64,000 nucleotides of DNA from Candidatus Nitrosocaldaceae archaeon (GCA_026002835.1 BPGC01000006.1:37540-101539); one strand, 5' to 3'. Counted from the stretch's first letter, positions 43,908-54,040 are shown. Notes: generated by a model from the sequence alone, not told the origin. Made by a program: numbers and translations.

Positions 43908-44900
43908 ATGATTAAGATTGATGAAGAATATATCTTTAGAGTTATTGATGAAAGGCAGCCTAAACGAGTAGCATTAAATGGACCAGAAGGGTTGATCAAG
44001 CATATACAAGAGATTGCTGATAAGATAAATGAAGATGGTATAGAAGCATATGTTATAGGTGATACATGCTATGGTTCATGTGATATAAACTATCATGCTG
44101 CTGAGATGCTTAATGCTGATATATTATTTCATATTGGTCATACTATATCTATTGATGAGATGAACTATGGTAAAGTTGTTATGATACCAGCATATGATGA
44201 TATAAAATTCGATCATGTAATAGAGAAATGTATTGATATGTTAGATTATGATAAAGTAGGAGTTGTTACAGATAGTCAGCATTTGCATGAACTTGATAAT
44301 GCTATAGATGCATTGAGCAAAAAGTTCAAAGTTATTAGAGGTAAAGGGAAAGGACAATTGAACGATGGACAAGTATTTGGATGTGAGTTTTATCCAGTGT
44401 ATGATATAAAAGATGAAATAGAAGCATATCTCTTCTTAGGGCAGAGCATGTTTCATGCTGCAGGTGTTGCTATTGCTACTAATAAACCAACTTATATGCT
44501 AGATCCTTACTTTAATGAGGTTAAGGAAGTTAATTCATTTGCTGAGCAATTGAAGAAGAGAAGCATATTATCTATATACAAAGCTCTAGATGCTAGAAAG
44601 ATAGGGATAGTTGTAGGATTAAAAGAAGGACAGTTAATGATTAATAGGGTCAAAGATATCAAGGCTAAATTAGAGAAGCATAAAGAAGTATCGCTTATAG
44701 CATTGACTGATGTTACCGAAGATAGATTACAACTATTTGATGCTGATGCTTTCATACAGATAGCATGCCCTAGGATATCCACAGATAATCCATTCAAGAA
44801 ACCAGTCCTATCTGTTCCACAAGCGTATGCTTTGATCGATCTCTTAGAAGGTAAAAAACTAGATATTGATAGAATATTAGGGATATCTCATTGGCTTTGA
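43908..44900 (+). CDS. dph2: Diphthamide synthase Dph2 (radical ACP transfer from SAM)
   Basis: A 330-residue enzyme that starts diphthamide formation on elongation factor 2 by adding a 3-amino-3-carboxypropyl group to a histidine. The three cluster-binding cysteines of the archaeal homodimeric enzyme fit C58 or C54 in GDTCYGSCDINYHAA, C159 in VFGCEFYP and C287 in FIQIACPRIS. Length and spacing are normal. It is transcribed alone. Confidence 0.94.
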   Translation: MIKIDEEYIFRVIDERQPKRVALNGPEGLIKHIQEIADKINEDGIEAYVIGDTCYGSCDINYHAAEMLNADILFHIGHTISIDEMNYGKVVMIPAYDDIKFDHVIEKCIDMLDYDKVGVVTDSQHLHELDNAIDALSKKFKVIRGKGKGQLNDGQVFGCEFYPVYDIKDEIEAYLFLGQSMFHAAGVAIATNKPTYMLDPYFNEVKEVNSFAEQLKKRSILSIYKALDARKIGIVVGLKEGQLMINRVKDIKAKLEKHKEVSLIALTDVTEDRLQLFDADAFIQIACPRISTDNPFKKPVLSVPQAYALIDLLEGKKLDIDRILGISHWL

Positions 44901-45023
44901 TATAATACTATAAATAGCTATAGAAATTTAAATTTATTTGAAAGATATTAGAAATAATTTATATTCAATATACTGATGGTTTGAGACAATAAAATAAATA
45001 AGAGGTAGAGTTGCTATTCAACT

Positions 45024-45593
45024 ATGAATAAAGAATTGTTTGTATTTCCTGGAGATAAATTAGCATCTATAGAAGAGTTTGAGGGTAAAGAAGGAACTTA
45101 TGAAGATGATGGAGTTGTTAGAGCTAAGGTTGCTGGAAAGGCTATATACGATTTCAAGAATAGAGTCATAAAAGTTATCCCTGTTAGTAAGAATATCACT
45201 CTACCAAAACCTGGAGATATTGTTCTAGGTTTAGTTATAATGGCAACTCCAAGCATGGTAGAGATGAAGATATTATATGTTAATGATGAGAAGCAGGAGG
45301 TTAATCTTAATGCTATATACTTTAGTAGATCTAGAAGGAATACGCAATTTAGAGTTGGTGATCTAGTGAGGGCTAAGGTTACTAATCTATTAAATTCATT
45401 CATACATGTAACATTCAAAGATAAAAAGTTAGGAGTTGTATATACTCTTTGCCATCTATGTGGAGGTAAGATGGTGAAGATTGATCATAACCTAAAATGT
45501 ACTGAGTGTAACAATAAAGATGATAGAAAGGTTGCTGAAGATTTTGGCGAGGTTAAGGGATTGCTCCCTCTTTATAGAGGTATATATGAATGA
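45024..45593 (+). CDS. csl4: Exosome RNA-binding subunit Csl4
   Basis: A 189-residue subunit of the archaeal RNA exosome cap. The N-terminal domain has FVFPGDKLASIEEFEGKEGT. The S1 domain (about residues 65-140) has PGDIVLGLVIMATPSMVEMK and RVGDLVRAKVTNLLNSFIHV. The C-terminal zinc ribbon is CHLCGGKMVKIDHNLKCTEC. It helps recruit substrates and DnaG to the exosome. Its stop overlaps the pheA ATG (ATGA). Confidence 0.94.
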   Translation: MNKELFVFPGDKLASIEEFEGKEGTYEDDGVVRAKVAGKAIYDFKNRVIKVIPVSKNITLPKPGDIVLGLVIMATPSMVEMKILYVNDEKQEVNLNAIYFSRSRRNTQFRVGDLVRAKVTNLLNSFIHVTFKDKKLGVVYTLCHLCGGKMVKIDHNLKCTECNNKDDRKVAEDFGEVKGLLPLYRGIYE

Positions 45594-46405
45594 AGGTAGC
45601 ATTCCAAGGAGAGAGAGGAGCATATAGTGAGATAGCAGCTTTGAAATATTTTGATAATCCAGAATTAATTCCAAAAAAGACGTTGGTTGATGTCTTCGAT
45701 TCAGTTGGTAAAGAAGTAGATTATGCTGTAGTTCCAGTAGAGAATAGTTTGGAAGGTAGCGTTAATGAAGCATACGATCTATTATTAACTACTGATCTAA
45801 CTGTAATAGGGGAGGTTTATGTTAGGATAATACATTGTCTAATAAGTTATGAAGATAATACAATTGAAGATATAAAGAGAGTTTACTCTCATCCACAAGC
45901 ATTAGGACAATGTAAAGGCTTCATAAATGCTCATAGATTTGAGGTTATACCTTATTATGATACAGCTGGAAGCGTAAAGATGTTAGCAAATAACATTATC
46001 AAAGATGCTGCTGCTATAGCAAGTAGAAGGGCTGCTGAGATATACAATATGAAGATCCTTGCTGAAAGCATAGAGGATGACAAGAACAATTATACAAGAT
46101 TTCTTATACTAGGCAGAGAGCATACAAAACCTACTGGTAACGATAAAACCATGATAATATTTGCTACCAAACATGCTCCAGGAGCGTTATATGACGCATT
46201 AGGAGAGTTTGCTTTAAGGAATATAAACCTAACAATGATCATATCTAGGCCAATAAAAGGAAAGCCATGGGAGTATAACTTTTATCTAGATTTTGAAGGA
46301 CATGTAGATGAACCGAATATAAAAGAATGTTTAGATGGGTTAAAGCATAAAACAAGTTTTTTGAAGATTCTAGGCTCTTATCCTAGAGCTAAAATCGATA
46401 TTTAA
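45590..46405 (+). CDS. pheA: Prephenate dehydratase
   Basis: A 271-residue enzyme converting prephenate to phenylpyruvate for phenylalanine. The N-terminal VAFQGERGAYSEIAALKYF, VPVENSLEGSVNEAYDLLL, VYSHPQALGQCKGFI and the catalytic NNYTRFLILGRE are all present. The C-terminal ACT domain (about residues 190-265) has PGALYDALGEFALRNINLTM and SRPIKGKPWEYNFYLDFEGH, the phenylalanine feedback site. It is coupled to csl4 and overlaps the convergent thioredoxin-NHL gene by 36 nt. Confidence 0.96.
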   Translation: MKVAFQGERGAYSEIAALKYFDNPELIPKKTLVDVFDSVGKEVDYAVVPVENSLEGSVNEAYDLLLTTDLTVIGEVYVRIIHCLISYEDNTIEDIKRVYSHPQALGQCKGFINAHRFEVIPYYDTAGSVKMLANNIIKDAAAIASRRAAEIYNMKILAESIEDDKNNYTRFLILGREHTKPTGNDKTMIIFATKHAPGALYDALGEFALRNINLTMIISRPIKGKPWEYNFYLDFEGHVDEPNIKECLDGLKHKTSFLKILGSYPRAKIDI

Positions 46406-47824
46406 TACATCTAGTTTATTCTTATTAAGATCATAAACTCTGATCAAATGATTATTTGTATCTGTAATGTATAATCTATTGTTATGATACTTTACATCGT
46501 TTGGCTCATATAATAATAGTTCGCATCTATCTGTGCATATGCTATTATCTTTGCCTATTAATGTATTTATGACTCTCTTCTCAAGATCTATGACTCTAAT
46601 TGCATGATTATAAGTATCTGCTACATATATCTTATCATCATGAGCATCTAATCCTATAGGATGCTGTAATAAGCCCTCAGATAAATTACCGTCTTTGTAT
46701 CCAAATATGAATAGATCTTTGCCTATGATAGTTTTGACATATTTATTATTTAGATCGATCATCCTTATGGATGATGTCTCACTATCTGCTACATATAATT
46801 TATCAGCATTTATTGATAATCCACTAGGTTGAGCAAACTCTGCTTCATGTAGATTACCATCTAACAAACCCTCATATCCATTACCAGCAAATACTTCTAA
46901 CCTATTTAGCGATAGATCATATCTCCATATCTGATGCAAACCAGCCATTGCAATATATAATCTATTATCATAATATGCAAGATCCCATGGAGAGTTTAAT
47001 GGTGTCTCTTTAGGATCTTTGTTAAGAAAATGCCATGCTTCTTCACCAGTTCCTGCTAAAGTTTTTACCTCGTTTGATGATAAATCTATTACTCTTAATG
47101 CATGATTCTCTGTATCTGCTACATAGATCTTATCTTTTACACATAGCACACCTTGTGGTCTATAAAATTGAGCATCTTTGAAACTCCCATCTCTAAAACC
47201 TTGTTTGCCTCCTATAACCTCTTCTATCTCTCCATCCAATGATACTATCAATATTCTATTATTGTTAGAATCTGATATAGCTAAACGATTATTTGATAAC
47301 GATATCTTACCAGGGAATGCTAGGCCATGTCTCTTTCTAGCCTTATAAAATCTTAAAGGCTTCTTATCAGGTTTGTATCTTTCTAATAATATATCTACAA
47401 CATCCTCAATATACTCTTGCTGCCCTTCTCCAGATTGCTTATAAACTATATTACCTTTTGGATCTATTATAACTATAGTAGGCCATGCATTAATACCATA
47501 CATCTGCCATATCTTCATATCTTTATCTACTACTACTGGGTGATTGATCTCGTATCTCTCTATTGCTTGTTCTATATTCTCTTTAACTTGCTCATTATAG
47601 AATTTTGCTGAATGTATACCTATAACTATAACTGGTTTATCCTTATACTTTTCTTCTATTGCTGATAAAGTATGAAGCATATGCATACAATTTATACAGC
47701 AGTATGTCCAAAAATCTAGTATAACTATATATCCATTAAGATCTTTCATAGATAACTGTTTGCTATTTATCCATTCAAAGTTGCTAAAATCTGGAGCCTT
47801 TCTGCCTATCATACTACTGAACAT
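46370..47824 (-). CDS. Thioredoxin-like domain fused to NHL-repeat propeller (NHLRC2-like)
   Basis: A 484-residue protein. The N-terminal thioredoxin/AhpC-like domain (about residues 1-145) has APDFSNFEWINSKQLSMKDL and the redox motif in FWTYCCINCMHMLHTLSAIE (CINC). Six NHL repeats follow (about 160-480), each with a pattern like IYVADTENHALRVIDL or LYVADSETSSIRMIDL. The arrangement matches the widely conserved NHLRC2-type proteins. No signal peptide is seen, so it is probably cytoplasmic. Molecular role is undefined. Confidence 0.85.
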   Translation of the reverse strand: MFSSMIGRKAPDFSNFEWINSKQLSMKDLNGYIVILDFWTYCCINCMHMLHTLSAIEEKYKDKPVIVIGIHSAKFYNEQVKENIEQAIERYEINHPVVVDKDMKIWQMYGINAWPTIVIIDPKGNIVYKQSGEGQQEYIEDVVDILLERYKPDKKPLRFYKARKRHGLAFPGKISLSNNRLAISDSNNNRILIVSLDGEIEEVIGGKQGFRDGSFKDAQFYRPQGVLCVKDKIYVADTENHALRVIDLSSNEVKTLAGTGEEAWHFLNKDPKETPLNSPWDLAYYDNRLYIAMAGLHQIWRYDLSLNRLEVFAGNGYEGLLDGNLHEAEFAQPSGLSINADKLYVADSETSSIRMIDLNNKYVKTIIGKDLFIFGYKDGNLSEGLLQHPIGLDAHDDKIYVADTYNHAIRVIDLEKRVINTLIGKDNSICTDRCELLLYEPNDVKYHNNRLYITDTNNHLIRVYDLNKNKLDVLNIDFSSRIRA

Positions 47825-47859
47825 ATTATATGCTATTGTTATAACATATTTAAAATCTA

Positions 47860-48438
47860 CTACAGAGTTTCATTCATAACACTTATGACAACATCGTTCT
47901 GCATATTATAGCAATTATCACATAGTTCTGCTAACAATCCATTATACGTGCATCTTCTAGGATCTAACCTATTATCACATGCTTTACAATATTTTGGCTC
48001 ACATTCTATGTTAAGAAGTTCCAATATATCCTCTACTGAATTATTAGAGCTATTATATATTTTAAAATAGTTCTTAGCAAGCTTTATAGAATGAGATAAG
48101 TTATTTATCGGCATTACATTAAGTTCTAAGAGATTATATATGCTTTTGATTATCTCCTGCTCTAATCTATACGCTCCATTACCAAACATGTTATAAAACG
48201 CTCTCCTAATCTCTTCTGGTTCATTAACTATATCATTAATGCTCATGTTATACCTTCTTAGATACAAGTTTATGGCTTGAATTGTAGTATCGCCTAATGT
48301 ATTCTCTAGATCTTTTATGATATGCTTTATTATGAAAGTATTATACTCTTTTATAGTTGTACTTCCTTTTAACAATTCAAGTATGTGCATATGTATGATC
48401 TGTAGTCTATCTTCTATATTATTTTGTATGTAATGCAT
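47860..48438 (-). CDS. Orphan protein with C-terminal zinc-finger-like cysteines
   Basis: A 192-residue helical protein with a cysteine-rich C terminus: CEPKYCKACDNRLDPRRC followed by CDNCYN, which could hold one zinc ion. The N-terminal two thirds have no recognised family. It lies 35 nt before the thioredoxin-NHL gene in the same direction and 34 nt after guaB, so the three may be one transcript. Confidence 0.55.
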   Translation of the reverse strand: MHYIQNNIEDRLQIIHMHILELLKGSTTIKEYNTFIIKHIIKDLENTLGDTTIQAINLYLRRYNMSINDIVNEPEEIRRAFYNMFGNGAYRLEQEIIKSIYNLLELNVMPINNLSHSIKLAKNYFKIYNSSNNSVEDILELLNIECEPKYCKACDNRLDPRRCTYNGLLAELCDNCYNMQNDVVISVMNETL

Positions 48439-48472
48439 GTTACATAACTAGATGTAGTAATAAAAAATAGTT

Positions 48473-49903
48473 TTACATGACTTTAACATCATGAGGCATG
48501 CTTTCTATATATCCTGCAGTTGTCATCTTTATGAAAGTGGCATTCTTTTGTAATTCGATGATATTCCTTGCACCACAATAACTTAAGCCAGATCTTAACC
48601 CTCCTGCTAAATGTCTAATTATATCTATAACACTTCCCTTATACTCTACTAAAGCTTCTACTCCTTCTGGAACATAATCGTTAAGATCTTCTTCCATGCT
48701 TAACCCTCCTTCCTCTCTATACTTTCTTCCCAATGCTGCATAGAATGATGCCATGCCTCTATAGATCTTGTATCTCTTACCATTCTTTGTTATGCTAACA
48801 CCTGGACTTTCATCAGTTCCAGCTAGTATACTTCCTACCATAACACTAGATGCTCCGGCTGCTAATGCTTTTGTTATATCTCCAGAATTCCTTATGCCAC
48901 CATCAGCTATTATTGGTACGTCATACTCTTTTGCTACTTTGGCACAATCCATGATTGCTGTCAATTGAGGCACTCCAGAACCAGTTACTATTCGAGTAAT
49001 ACATATAGAACCAGAACCTACTCCAACTTTGACAGCATCCGCTCCAGCATCTATCAGATCTTTTGTTCCTTCAGCAGTAGCAACATTTCCTGCTATTAGT
49101 TCACAATCTGGGAATGCTTTCTTTATCATCCTCATTGCATTGATAGCATTCTCGCTATGACCATGTGCTATGTCAACTACAATAGCATCGGCTCCTGCCT
49201 CTAACAATGCTTCAGTCCTCTCCATAAAATCACCTTTTACTCCAACTGCTGCTCCTACTAGCAATCTTCCTTTCTTATCTTTAGATGCTAGTGGATACTC
49301 TTCCATCTTGTTGATATCTTTAGCAGTTATCAAACCTTTTACTCTATTCTTCTCATCTACTAATGGCAACTTTTCTATCCTATGCTTATGCAATAATTCT
49401 TTAGCCTCATCTATAGATATTCCGTATTTAGCCTTTATAACGCTCTTTGTCATTATATTATTTATCTTCTTATTATCAGACTCAAATTGAACATCTCTTC
49501 TAGTTACTATTCCTACCAACTTTCCTTCCTTATCAACTACTAGTAAACCAGATACTCCGAACTTCTTCATTATAGTTTTAGCATCTGCTACTGTATTGCT
49601 TGGAGATATTGTATATGGTTGCTCAATAACTATACTCTCGCTCCTCTTGACCTTCTCAACCTCTTCAACCTGCTGCTCTACGGTCATGAACCTATGTATT
49701 ATACCTATTCCGCCTTCTCTTGCTAATGCTATAGCCATGTTAGATTCTGTAACTGTATCCATATTAGCACTTATTATAGGAAGGTTAAGACTGATATTCC
49801 TAGATAGTCTAGTGCTTAGATCTGTATGTTTTCTAGATATTACTCCTGATCTTTTCGGGATCAGTAATACATCATCAAATGTTAATCCTTCTCTTATGTC
49901 CAA
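48473..49903 (-). CDS. guaB: Inosine-5'-monophosphate dehydrogenase
   Basis: A 476-residue enzyme oxidising IMP to XMP, the first step to GMP. The N-terminal [16 protein letters not shown], the two CBS domains (about residues 90-205), [14 protein letters not shown], the catalytic cysteine loop [20 protein letters not shown] and the flap arginine segment KYREEGGLS are intact. Translation appears to begin at TTG 49903, because the family start [12 protein letters not shown] is in frame there and no ATG is nearby. Confidence 0.96.
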   Translation of the reverse strand: MDIREGLTFDDVLLIPKRSGVISRKHTDLSTRLSRNISLNLPIISANMDTVTESNMAIALAREGGIGIIHRFMTVEQQVEEVEKVKRSESIVIEQPYTISPSNTVADAKTIMKKFGVSGLLVVDKEGKLVGIVTRRDVQFESDNKKINNIMTKSVIKAKYGISIDEAKELLHKHRIEKLPLVDEKNRVKGLITAKDINKMEEYPLASKDKKGRLLVGAAVGVKGDFMERTEALLEAGADAIVVDIAHGHSENAINAMRMIKKAFPDCELIAGNVATAEGTKDLIDAGADAVKVGVGSGSICITRIVTGSGVPQLTAIMDCAKVAKEYDVPIIADGGIRNSGDITKALAAGASSVMVGSILAGTDESPGVSITKNGKRYKIYRGMASFYAALGRKYREEGGLSMEEDLNDYVPEGVEALVEYKGSVIDIIRHLAGGLRSGLSYCGARNIIELQKNATFIKMTTAGYIESMPHDVKVM

Positions 49904-50054
49904 CTAATCCCTTGCTTATAATCTAGCAATATCTATTATAAGCCTTTTGTCAAATTAGTTTAAAATATACTATAAATAAATTACTATGTTATTTTTACTA
50001 AATTATTAAGAATAAGTTAGCAAATAATATAAGTTTCTCTAACTAACTTCGATT

Positions 50055-50966
50055 ATGAATAATTTATTTGGTAGAGAATACGGATATGAGTATACCAGAT
50101 ATGAGTTTAAAGCTATGAGAAGGATTAAGGATTATAAGGTTAATAGACCTAAAGAGTTGATTGGTTATATAACTAAGATAAATGATTATTATATATTAAG
50201 ACCTACAGTTACTACCATAAATCCATACATAATATGTAGATCTAATGAAGATATAGATGGGAATGTTAGAATATATGGAAGATGGACATACGATATTAAC
50301 AAGTCATGTATAATATTTGAGATAGAAAGTTACAGAGAATATAGAATAGATTATGATGAGGTATTAGATGATATTAGTTATGAACAATACAAAGAGATGC
50401 TATTTAACAATTGTATGTTAGATCCAAATTTAAAAGATATCATTGCTCATCTATTAATAAGTAGAATAGATAGAGAATTAAGAGTATTGATCAAGTCTGG
50501 AAATGGTTATAGACTCTTGAATAGATTAAATATGTTTATACCAAGAGAATTTAGTAATGTTACTAAAGTATTTATAGATGAATTGGGATCTTATTTGATA
50601 ATAAAACCTATTCTATCATTAAGTAATTACAAACCTTTTATGGATATAACATATTATGCATCTGAAGTTTACCTTACACTTGATAGTATCTATATAGATG
50701 AAAAGGTTGATGAATATCATATTAATCAAGTCTCTAAATTTATTGTTAATATGCATATGATAGATGTTGATATTAAGCAGAATTACAGGATGCTAATAGA
50801 TTATGTTATGTCTAATAATAAGAGAGTAAATGTAAATTGCATGAATCTTATACTAGCATTAAGTATTGCAAATGCAAAGATAAATAGACAGAAACAAGTA
50901 GAGATAGACAATATAAAGTATGTAATGGAACTACTTTCTAATGCTGTTAAAGTAATAACATTATAA
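50055..50966 (+). CDS. Orphan protein of unknown function
   Basis: A 303-residue soluble protein, rich in Asn, Tyr and Ile. The N-terminal half looks beta-rich (IGYITKINDYYILRPTVTTI). The C-terminal 60 residues are helical, with LALSIANAKINRQKQVEIDN, vaguely like the lid or winged-helix region of AAA+/MCM proteins. I recognise no family and no catalytic motif. It is transcribed alone, with 151 nt of AT-rich DNA before it and a 6-nt overlap with the convergent gene. Confidence 0.55.
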   Translation: MNNLFGREYGYEYTRYEFKAMRRIKDYKVNRPKELIGYITKINDYYILRPTVTTINPYIICRSNEDIDGNVRIYGRWTYDINKSCIIFEIESYREYRIDYDEVLDDISYEQYKEMLFNNCMLDPNLKDIIAHLLISRIDRELRVLIKSGNGYRLLNRLNMFIPREFSNVTKVFIDELGSYLIIKPILSLSNYKPFMDITYYASEVYLTLDSIYIDEKVDEYHINQVSKFIVNMHMIDVDIKQNYRMLIDYVMSNNKRVNVNCMNLILALSIANAKINRQKQVEIDNIKYVMELLSNAVKVITL

Positions 50967-51281
50967 TGGTATCTTTATCTTACCAGTATAGATAACAAAA
51001 CCATCTCTGCTCATGTCATCAATAATCTTCTTTGCATCTTCTTCATTATACCAATATGCTACGGCTTTAGAATTACCGTCTTTATCGCATATGCATACCA
51101 TATATCCATTATCTTGTTTAACCAAGCCAGCATAATTCTCTTCTCCTACTGGTTCCCATATCCCATTCTTATTCTCTTTCAATGCTATGGCTGGCATAGC
51201 GCTATTTGCATATTTCTTTAATAAAGCAGCTGCTGCTCTAGTTCTACTTTGTCCTAACTTTAATGCTTGGAAGTATTGCAT
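50961..51281 (-). CDS. Conserved protein of unknown function
   Basis: A 106-residue soluble protein. It has a basic helical start (QALKLGQSRTRAAAALLKKY), a beta-rich middle (GYMVCICDKDGNSKAVAYWY) and ends with a strand. No family recognised. It lies 22 nt downstream of the HD-domain gene in the same direction and probably belongs to the same transcript. Confidence 0.55.
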   Translation of the reverse strand: MQYFQALKLGQSRTRAAAALLKKYANSAMPAIALKENKNGIWEPVGEENYAGLVKQDNGYMVCICDKDGNSKAVAYWYNEEDAKKIIDDMSRDGFVIYTGKIKIPL

Positions 51282-51303
51282 GATAATTATTATGATAATA
51301 ACC

Positions 51304-51825
51304 CTACTTTAAGTTATTGAGTATATCTCTAAGATCCTTATCCTTGATTAGATTTATAGAAGCATAAAACTCATCTACGCTATAGCCTTTATGCTTATAC
51401 TCATCTGCTTGTATTATCATCTCCAACTTATCTATTTGGTGAACTAGATCTGCTTCTTTGCTGGTATTATTGATATACTCTAACCATAACTGTTTATACT
51501 CTTCTCTAATATTGATTGGTAATAATGCTAGCATGTTATCAATTGCATCATTCTCTTCTTCATGCTTCCTCTTATTACTTATCTCTTCTGGCATATAATC
51601 TCCAACTATAGCTTCTGCTAGATCATGTATTAATGCTAATCTTACTGCTTTACAACTATCATAACCTTTCATATCTGCTAATAACATGGTTATTAATGCT
51701 GTTTGATAAGAATGATCTGCTACAGACTCTGCATCCTTTTCTTCTACCTTAGCCTTTGCTATCCATCCTTTCCTCTTTATACTTTTGAGTTTATTTGCCA
51801 TCTTTATGAATTTTAATATATCCAT
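51304..51825 (-). CDS. HD-domain phosphohydrolase (YfbR/HDDC2-like 5'-nucleotidase)
   Basis: A 173-residue HD protein. The metal ligands appear in ADHSYQTALITMLLADM, the HD pair in LALIHDLAEAIVGDYMPEE, and the final Asp in DLVHQIDKLEMIIQADEY. Relatives dephosphorylate (deoxy)nucleoside monophosphates. It is 1 nt from the upstream membrane-protein gene, so they are co-transcribed. Confidence 0.88.
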   Translation of the reverse strand: MDILKFIKMANKLKSIKRKGWIAKAKVEEKDAESVADHSYQTALITMLLADMKGYDSCKAVRLALIHDLAEAIVGDYMPEEISNKRKHEEENDAIDNMLALLPINIREEYKQLWLEYINNTSKEADLVHQIDKLEMIIQADEYKHKGYSVDEFYASINLIKDKDLRDILNNLK

Positions 51826-51826
51826 C

Positions 51827-52042
51827 TCAATCTTGTTTTGCTAAGATATTTATCTCATCTATTATTTTATCTGTTATAGTTCCATTTACAATATCATTCA
51901 AAGTTTGATCTGGATTTATCTTTTCTATGACTCGATCAGATTTTGTTAACATTAGATCAATTGATAATGTGATAATTGATACAATAACAGATATGGAAAT
52001 GGCTATTATGATTAACAATAATACATACGAGCCTTGATTCAT
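51827..52042 (-). CDS. Single-helix membrane protein
   Basis: A 71-residue protein with one N-terminal transmembrane helix (residues 7-31) and an acidic cytoplasmic or external tail containing PDQTLNDIVNGTITDKIIDE. The tight spacing to the HD gene supports a real gene. Function unknown. Confidence 0.5.
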   Translation of the reverse strand: MNQGSYVLLLIIIAISISVIVSIITLSIDLMLTKSDRVIEKINPDQTLNDIVNGTITDKIIDEINILAKQD

Positions 52043-52118
52043 GGTAATTTGATCTAGGAGGAATCTTAAAAATCTTTAGTGAAGATTTAAAATATAGTTG
52101 TTCGTAGATTAGAAGAGA

Positions 52119-52673
52119 TTGGGCAAGATATATACTAAAAGCGGAGATAAAGGTGATACCTCATTAATTGGAGGTAAAAGAGTATCTAAAGCATCAAAGA
52201 GGATAGAAGCATATGGTAATATAGATGAAGTTAATGCTATAATAGGGTTGGTAATCGCAAATCTTGCTCATGACGATATTAAGATATTGTTAGAAGGTAT
52301 ACAGAATGAGTTATTTATACTTGGTTCAGATCTAGCAGAACCATCATATCCAGAGAATCCGTATAATATTCCCAGAATTAATGCTAACATGGTTAAGAAG
52401 TTAGAAGAAGCAATTGATAAATATCAAGAAGAGGTAGGAGAGATACAATATTTTATATTACCAGGAGGAAGTAAAACGGCAGCATTAACACATTTTGCAA
52501 GAACTGTAGTTAGGAGAGCTGAGAGAAGCATAATAGAATTAAAGGAGCAAGAAGAGATCAATCCTAGTATTATAGAATATGTTAATAGATTATCGGATCT
52601 ATTGTTTATACTTGCTAGAGTTATCAATAAGAGAGAAGGAATAAAAGATATTCCATGGAAGGCTAATATTTGA
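52119..52673 (+). CDS. cobO: PduO-type cob(I)alamin adenosyltransferase
   Basis: A 184-residue trimeric-type ATP:corrinoid adenosyltransferase. The N-terminal ATP-binding KIYTKSGDKGDTSLIGGKRV, then EAYGNIDEVNAIIGLV, FILPGGSKTAALTHFARTVV and RRAERSII are diagnostic of the PduO family, although the symbol cobO is also used for an unrelated type. It provides the 5'-deoxyadenosyl group and complements the cobalamin genes at 3.9 and 26.6-31.3 kb. It starts at TTG 52119. Confidence 0.93.
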   Translation: MGKIYTKSGDKGDTSLIGGKRVSKASKRIEAYGNIDEVNAIIGLVIANLAHDDIKILLEGIQNELFILGSDLAEPSYPENPYNIPRINANMVKKLEEAIDKYQEEVGEIQYFILPGGSKTAALTHFARTVVRRAERSIIELKEQEEINPSIIEYVNRLSDLLFILARVINKREGIKDIPWKANI

Positions 52674-52679
52674 TGGGAT

Positions 52680-53099
52680 ATGGCTGAACCTATTATTGTA
52701 GGTATTCTAAGCCTAATAGGCTTATGGGTCATTGTTAGTATACCCGTGTATATATCTGCTAGATCTTTGACATCCGGAAGAGTAGGATTTGGAAGAGCAA
52801 TGTGTGCTACGCTATTAGGACCATTAGTATATGCTTCAGTATTCTTCATTAGCAATATAATATTGAATATGACAATTAATAATCCATCGTTTATGATAAT
52901 AGCATTCATATTATCAATAATAGCATGGCTAGGAACGTTCAAAGTAATATTCAAGACTGGATGGCTTACTACAATTGGCATAGTTGTATTAGCAATAATT
53001 GTGTTTGTTATAGGTGCAATAATATTTAGTCTGTTACTATTTGCTATCATGCCAGATATGCCAAATAATATATTACCAGCACCACAGATATCAGTCTGA
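52680..53099 (+). CDS. Membrane protein, unknown
   Basis: A 139-residue protein with about four hydrophobic helices (residues 5-26, 42-62, 67-86, 95-125). It has a short soluble loop (SARSLTSGRVGFGRAMCATL). It starts 6 nt after the adenosyltransferase, and its stop overlaps the amidotransferase ATG, so the three genes form an operon. No family recognised. Confidence 0.6.
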   Translation: MAEPIIVGILSLIGLWVIVSIPVYISARSLTSGRVGFGRAMCATLLGPLVYASVFFISNIILNMTINNPSFMIIAFILSIIAWLGTFKVIFKTGWLTTIGIVVLAIIVFVIGAIIFSLLLFAIMPDMPNNILPAPQISV

Positions 53100-53719
53100 T
53101 GAAAGTATTAGTAATACAGAATAAGAGATGTGAGAGTTTAGGTTCGTTAGATGGATTATTCGATTACGATCTTATAGAAGCAGATGAAGGAGAAGACATT
53201 CCATCGTTAAAAGGATATGATGGATTGGTAATCTTAGGAGGACCTGCTAGTGCTTATGATGATCTCAAATATCTTAGGGATGAAGAATTGCTTATAAAAG
53301 ATGCTATAAAAAATAATATTCCAACTCTTGGTATCTGTTTAGGTTCTCAACTCATAGCAAAGGCTTGTAATGCTAGAGTATATAAAGGAAGTAAAGAAGA
53401 GATAGGATGGTATGAGGTTAATCTTCATAACTCATTAGCAAATGCGTTTAATACTGATAAATTGATCGTATTTCAATGGCATAATGATACGTTTGATCTT
53501 CCAGATAATGCTGAATTATTAGCATCTTCTCAATTATATAATCAAGCATTTAGGATAGGAAGTGCAGTTGCTATACAATTCCATCTAGAAGTAACTGAAC
53601 AGATGATATATGAATGGATGGATGAGTATAATACTTATATAGATTCTAAACTAAAACCTAATACTTCATTAGCAAGACAACTATGGAACTATGTATTAAA
53701 TAGTAATGCTAGCCAATAA
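53099..53719 (+). CDS. Class I glutamine amidotransferase (GMP-synthase-like)
   Basis: A 206-residue stand-alone glutaminase-type protein. The nucleophile is in TLGICLGSQLIAKA (about residue 80), and the His-x-Glu pair is in AIQFHLEVTEQM. FQWHNDTFDLPDNAELLASS is typical of the GMP synthase-like subgroup. No synthetase partner is fused or adjacent, so the acceptor is unknown. It overlaps the convergent DUF2283 gene by 24 nt. Confidence 0.88.
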   Translation: MKVLVIQNKRCESLGSLDGLFDYDLIEADEGEDIPSLKGYDGLVILGGPASAYDDLKYLRDEELLIKDAIKNNIPTLGICLGSQLIAKACNARVYKGSKEEIGWYEVNLHNSLANAFNTDKLIVFQWHNDTFDLPDNAELLASSQLYNQAFRIGSAVAIQFHLEVTEQMIYEWMDEYNTYIDSKLKPNTSLARQLWNYVLNSNASQ

Positions 53720-53899
53720 TTTTGATAATGAGTCTAAAATGCCATTACGTTTAGCATTCTTTATTGCTATCCGTTTCAAAGTGCCATTCTTATCTAGATA
53801 TAATGTAAGCATTTCAGTATTGACAACATCACTATATGCACCATTAGAGAATGAGATATAGAGTATGTCATTCTCTTCATCATATGATGCTTTACTCAT
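53696..53899 (-). CDS. DUF2283 family protein
   Basis: A 67-residue protein with the DUF2283 pattern: YDEENDILYISFSNGAYSD and VLTLYLDKNGTL-like strands. These small beta proteins are widespread, and some sit near toxin-antitoxin genes, but no toxin is adjacent here. Function unknown. Confidence 0.75.
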   Translation of the reverse strand: MSKASYDEENDILYISFSNGAYSDVVNTEMLTLYLDKNGTLKRIAIKNAKRNGILDSLSKLLASITI

Positions 53900-54040
53900 G
53901 CGTTCTTATTACAACTACTAATTTATATGCCTATTCATACCTATACTAGAAACTTATTAGATAATAATCTAAAAATAGAGATATTTCATCCAATTTACCA
54001 TAATATAAGTTTAAATCATAATTTTATATCATTGTATCTA

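Noticed and set aside
44901..45023. Gap between dph2 and csl4 considered for a C/D-box RNA
   Set aside because: A CTGATGG is present, but there are no paired C/D and C'/D' boxes in the right spacing.
49904..50054. AT-rich gap considered as a replication origin
   Set aside because: No repeated origin-recognition-box-like element, and no cdc6/orc gene nearby.
52424..53050. 208-codon frame on the minus strand
   Set aside because: It lies antisense to the adenosyltransferase and its membrane neighbour, both clearly real; its low-complexity Ile/Asn composition is that of a shadow frame.
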